Source of the DNA: an uncultured Clostridium sp.
Lineage (GTDB): Bacteria > Bacillota > Clostridia > Clostridiales > Clostridiaceae
Reading direction: 5' to 3'
DNA length: 8,438 nt
NCBI GenBank assembly: GCA_946575275.1
Contig: CAMNZV010000059.1
Coordinates: 1 to 8,438, forward strand
Translations under genes and position numbers: made by a program
Shown here: piece after piece, positions 6,120 through 8,438 of the stretch
Position numbering within the stretch: the stretch's first letter is position 1
How the letters are laid out: every line of letters starts with the position of its first letter
Notes under the pieces: model-generated
Told to the model about the DNA's origin: nothing
Seen by the model: the letters and a program-made list of their open reading frames with translations, nothing else
The model's database searches: none

Positions 6120-7469
6120 ATGGCAGATAAGTTAGGTAAATTTGAAAATTTATTGCTAAAGGAGAGAGAAGAGTCTATATTTTGCAAAGATGGACATAAT
6201 GGCGGAGGTTTTAAGTGTGACAAGGAAAGTGTTTCAGGTGCAGTAAGTCAAAGAGCATGTGTTTATTGTGGTGCAAGAGTTGTATTAAATCCAATTACAG
6301 ATGCATACCACATTGTGCATGGACCCATAGGTTGTGCAAGTTATACTTGGGATATAAGAGGAAGTTTATCTAGTGAAGATGATTTATATAGAAACAGTTT
6401 TTCTACTGATTTAAGAGAAGAAGATGTGATTTTTGGAGGGGAGAAGAGACTTGAAAGTGCTCTAGAAGGAATACTTAAAAATCATAATCCAAAGGTTATT
6501 TTTGTTTATGCAACCTGTATCGTAGGTGTAATTGGAGATGATGTACTTGCAGTATGTAAGGTAGCTGAAAATAAATATAATGTGCCTGTTATACCTGTAA
6601 TGTCTCCAGGTTTTTCTGGAAACAAATCAAAGGGATATAAAATTGCATGTAATGCATTAATGAATTTATTTAGAAGGAATAAAAGTAATGAAAAGGTAAA
6701 GGGGATAAATATACTTGGAGATTTTAATTTGTCAGGTGAGATGTGGATAATTAAAAATTATTTAAATGAAATAGGTGTTAAAGTAGTATCTGAAATAACA
6801 GGTGATGCTAGTTATAACAGGCTATTAAATGCTAAAAGTGCCAGTTATAACGTGGTCCAATGTGCAGGGTCTATGACATATTTAGCTAAGAACATGGAAA
6901 AAGAGTTTAACATTCCTTTTGTAAAAATTAGTTTCGTTGGACTTGAAGATACTAAAAGCTCACTTCTTAGAATAGCAAGTTTATTTGGGGATAAGGATAC
7001 TATAGAAAAAACTTTAGCTTATATAAAAAGAGAAGAGGAAAAGGTTTTACCAATAATTGAAAAGTATAAGAAGAATTTAAAGGGTAAGAAGGCAGCAATT
7101 TTTGTAGGTGGTGGTTTTAAAGCAATATCTCTTATAAGACAATTTAGGGAGCTTGGAATTGAAACTGTTATGGTTGGTACACAAACAGGTAAAAAAGAAG
7201 ATTATGAAGTTATTAATAGTTTAATAAATGAAGGAACAGTAGTTTTAGATGATGCAAACCCTGCAGAACTTGAAAAATTTATGATTGAAAAGGGTGCAGA
7301 TATTTTAGTTGGAGGTGTAAAGGAAAGACCACTTGCCTATAAGCTTGGAGTTGCTTTTTGTGATCATAACCATGAAAGAAAACATCCTCTTTCAGGCTAT
7401 GATGGAGCAATAAATTTTGCAAAAGAAATAAATTTGTCAATTAACAGTCCAGTATGGAAATATGTATAA
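6120..7469 (+). CDS. nifE: FeMo-cofactor assembly scaffold protein NifE
   Basis: NifE, with NifN, forms the tetramer on which the NifB product is matured to FeMo-cofactor; it is a paralogue of NifD. The 449-residue product shows NifD-like landmarks with NifE variants: SQRACVYCGARV with Cys47, HGPIGCASYTWD with Cys72, VYATCIVGVIGDD with Cys133, and VQCAGSMTYLAKNM with Cys248 at the position of the NifD cofactor cysteine. The NifD cofactor histidine motif HSYDYSGPY is replaced by HPLSGYDGAINF, and the clostridial NifD insertion is absent, so this is not a second nifD. A short N-terminal extension carries Cys22 and Cys33. AGGAGG at 6106-6111 fixes the ATG at 6120. It is separated from nifK by a terminator-like hairpin, so its level probably depends on read-through or a separate promoter. 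Confidence 0.97.
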   Translation: MADKLGKFENLLLKEREESIFCKDGHNGGGFKCDKESVSGAVSQRACVYCGARVVLNPITDAYHIVHGPIGCASYTWDIRGSLSSEDDLYRNSFSTDLREEDVIFGGEKRLESALEGILKNHNPKVIFVYATCIVGVIGDDVLAVCKVAENKYNVPVIPVMSPGFSGNKSKGYKIACNALMNLFRRNKSNEKVKGINILGDFNLSGEMWIIKNYLNEIGVKVVSEITGDASYNRLLNAKSASYNVVQCAGSMTYLAKNMEKEFNIPFVKISFVGLEDTKSSLLRIASLFGDKDTIEKTLAYIKREEEKVLPIIEKYKKNLKGKKAAIFVGGGFKAISLIRQFRELGIETVMVGTQTGKKEDYEVINSLINEGTVVLDDANPAELEKFMIEKGADILVGGVKERPLAYKLGVAFCDHNHERKHPLSGYDGAINFAKEINLSINSPVWKYV

Positions 7470-7487
7470 ATGTTAGGGGTGAATATA

Positions 7488-8438
7488 ATGAAAAAGAAAA
7501 GAGAAGAATATGTAGATTTAACAGTTAATCCATGTAAGATGTGTATGCCAATGGGTGCAGTTAATGCTTTGTATGGAATAAAGGGTTGTATGACTATTTT
7601 ACATGGTTCACAAGGATGTAGTACATATATTAGAAGACATATGGCTACACATTATAATGAACCAATTGATATTGCATCTTCATCCTTAACAGAAGAAGGT
7701 ACAGTATATGGAGGGGAAAAGAATTTAATAAAGGGACTTGAAAATTTAATAAAGCAATACAATCCTGAGGTTATTGCAATAGGAACAACATGTTTAGCAG
7801 AAACTATAGGTGAGGACGTTAAAAGAATTAGCAAATTATTCAAGGAAAATCACCCAGATGAAAAGGTGCATATAATACCAGTTCAAACACCAGGCTATGG
7901 AGCTACACAATTTGGTGGTTTTTTTAAAGCTTTAAGAGCTACAGTAGAATCAGTTGATATGATTACAGATAAAAACAATAAAATCAATGTAATTTTAGGA
8001 CCCTCAAGTCCAGCTGATGTTAGAGAAATAAAGGAGATTTTAGAAAGTTTTAATATAGATTATATTCTACTTCCAGATGTTTCAGATAATTTAGATGATA
8101 TTCATAGAAAAGTATATGCTAGATTACCTCAAAAAGGAACCTCCATAGAGGAGATTTTAAAAATGGCTGGAGCAAAGGCAACTATTGAAATTTCAACTTT
8201 TGTCAAAGATGAATCTTCTGTTGGGTTATATCTTGAAGAAGAATTTAATGTGAAAAATTATAGAATAAATGTACCAAGGGGATTAAGGGATACAGATACA
8301 TTTTTAGAGTTACTATCAAAACTATCAGGGAAACCTATTCCAGAAAAATATATATCTGAAAGAGGCAGATACATAGATGGAATGATAGATACACACAAAT
8401 ATAACGCAGAAGCAAGAGTTGCAATATTTGGAGAACCA
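7488..8438 (+). CDS. nifN: FeMo-cofactor assembly scaffold protein NifN, 3' end outside window (possibly a NifN-NifB fusion)
   Basis: NifN is the NifK-like partner of NifE in the cofactor scaffold. The frame is open from 7488 to the last base (317 codons), so the gene is cut by the window edge. Landmarks are NPCKMCMPMGAVNAL with Cys16 and Cys19, HGSQGCSTYIRRHM with Cys44, GTTCLAETIGED with Cys102, and a VQTPGYGATQFGGFFKAL segment in place of the NifK TPSYVGSHITGY. Near the end, SERGRYIDGMIDTHKY parallels NifK. The start at 7488 is preferred because AGGGGTG (7474-7480) is correctly spaced; an in-frame ATG at 7470, next to the nifE stop, would add six residues and lie upstream of that site. The 18-base gap after nifE means co-transcription. 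In C. pasteurianum and several relatives the corresponding protein continues into a NifB radical-SAM domain; this cannot be judged here. Confidence 0.93.
   Translation, partial: MKKKREEYVDLTVNPCKMCMPMGAVNALYGIKGCMTILHGSQGCSTYIRRHMATHYNEPIDIASSSLTEEGTVYGGEKNLIKGLENLIKQYNPEVIAIGTTCLAETIGEDVKRISKLFKENHPDEKVHIIPVQTPGYGATQFGGFFKALRATVESVDMITDKNNKINVILGPSSPADVREIKEILESFNIDYILLPDVSDNLDDIHRKVYARLPQKGTSIEEILKMAGAKATIEISTFVKDESSVGLYLEEEFNVKNYRINVPRGLRDTDTFLELLSKLSGKPIPEKYISERGRYIDGMIDTHKYNAEARVAIFGEP

Noticed and set aside
6120..7469. Second NifD, or the alpha subunit of an alternative V or Fe-only nitrogenase
   Set aside because: It lacks the cofactor histidine motif and the NifD insertion, has the NifE-specific SQRACVYCGARV and QCAGSMTYL segments, and is followed by nifN.

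Overview
The window is a low-GC, AT-rich stretch of a nitrogen-fixation (nif) cluster. All genes lie on the + strand. The order nifH-nifI1-nifI2-nifD-nifK-nifE-nifN, the strong AGGAGG-type ribosome binding sites, the A/T-rich codon use, the insertion of roughly 50 residues in NifD and the short N-terminus of NifK together point to an anaerobic Firmicute of the genus Clostridium (C. pasteurianum-like nif genes). The species cannot be named from this sequence.

Layout: (1) 1-711 is the 3' end of an unrecognised protein with repeated (F/I)YE(S/D)GxIK units. (2) 724-1059 is a small HesB-like, iron-sulfur-scaffold-related protein with a cysteine-rich C-terminus. (3) 1060-1429 is a long non-coding leader before nifH. 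(4) 1430-5954 holds nifH (Fe protein), nifI1 and nifI2 (PII-like switch proteins), and nifD and nifK (MoFe protein subunits, overlapping by one base). (5) 5955-6119 is a gap with a strong terminator-like hairpin and an AT-rich repeat. (6) 6120-7469 is nifE, and 7488 to the window end is nifN, cut off by the edge. In relatives nifN is often fused to nifB, which cannot be seen here.

The genes form one functional unit. NifE and NifN form the scaffold on which the FeMo-cofactor precursor matures. NifD and NifK make the catalytic protein that receives the finished cofactor. NifH supplies electrons and also takes part in cofactor maturation. NifI1 and NifI2 switch enzyme activity according to nitrogen status. 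The HesB-like protein may help with Fe-S supply, but this is inferred from position and family only.

The most interesting signal is in the nifH leader. Three intrinsic terminators (T-tracts at 1228-1234, 1280-1287 and 1347-1354) are each preceded by a small hairpin with a six-base loop that has A at position 1 and G at position 4. The 3' arm of each small hairpin is also the start of the 5' arm of the following terminator, so the two structures exclude each other. This is the hallmark of antitermination by ANTAR-domain RNA-binding regulators. A similar loop, AATGTA, occurs twice between nifK and nifE, once at the tip of a terminator hairpin. I infer that nif expression in this organism is controlled by serial transcription antitermination at two points, probably by an ANTAR protein encoded outside the window.
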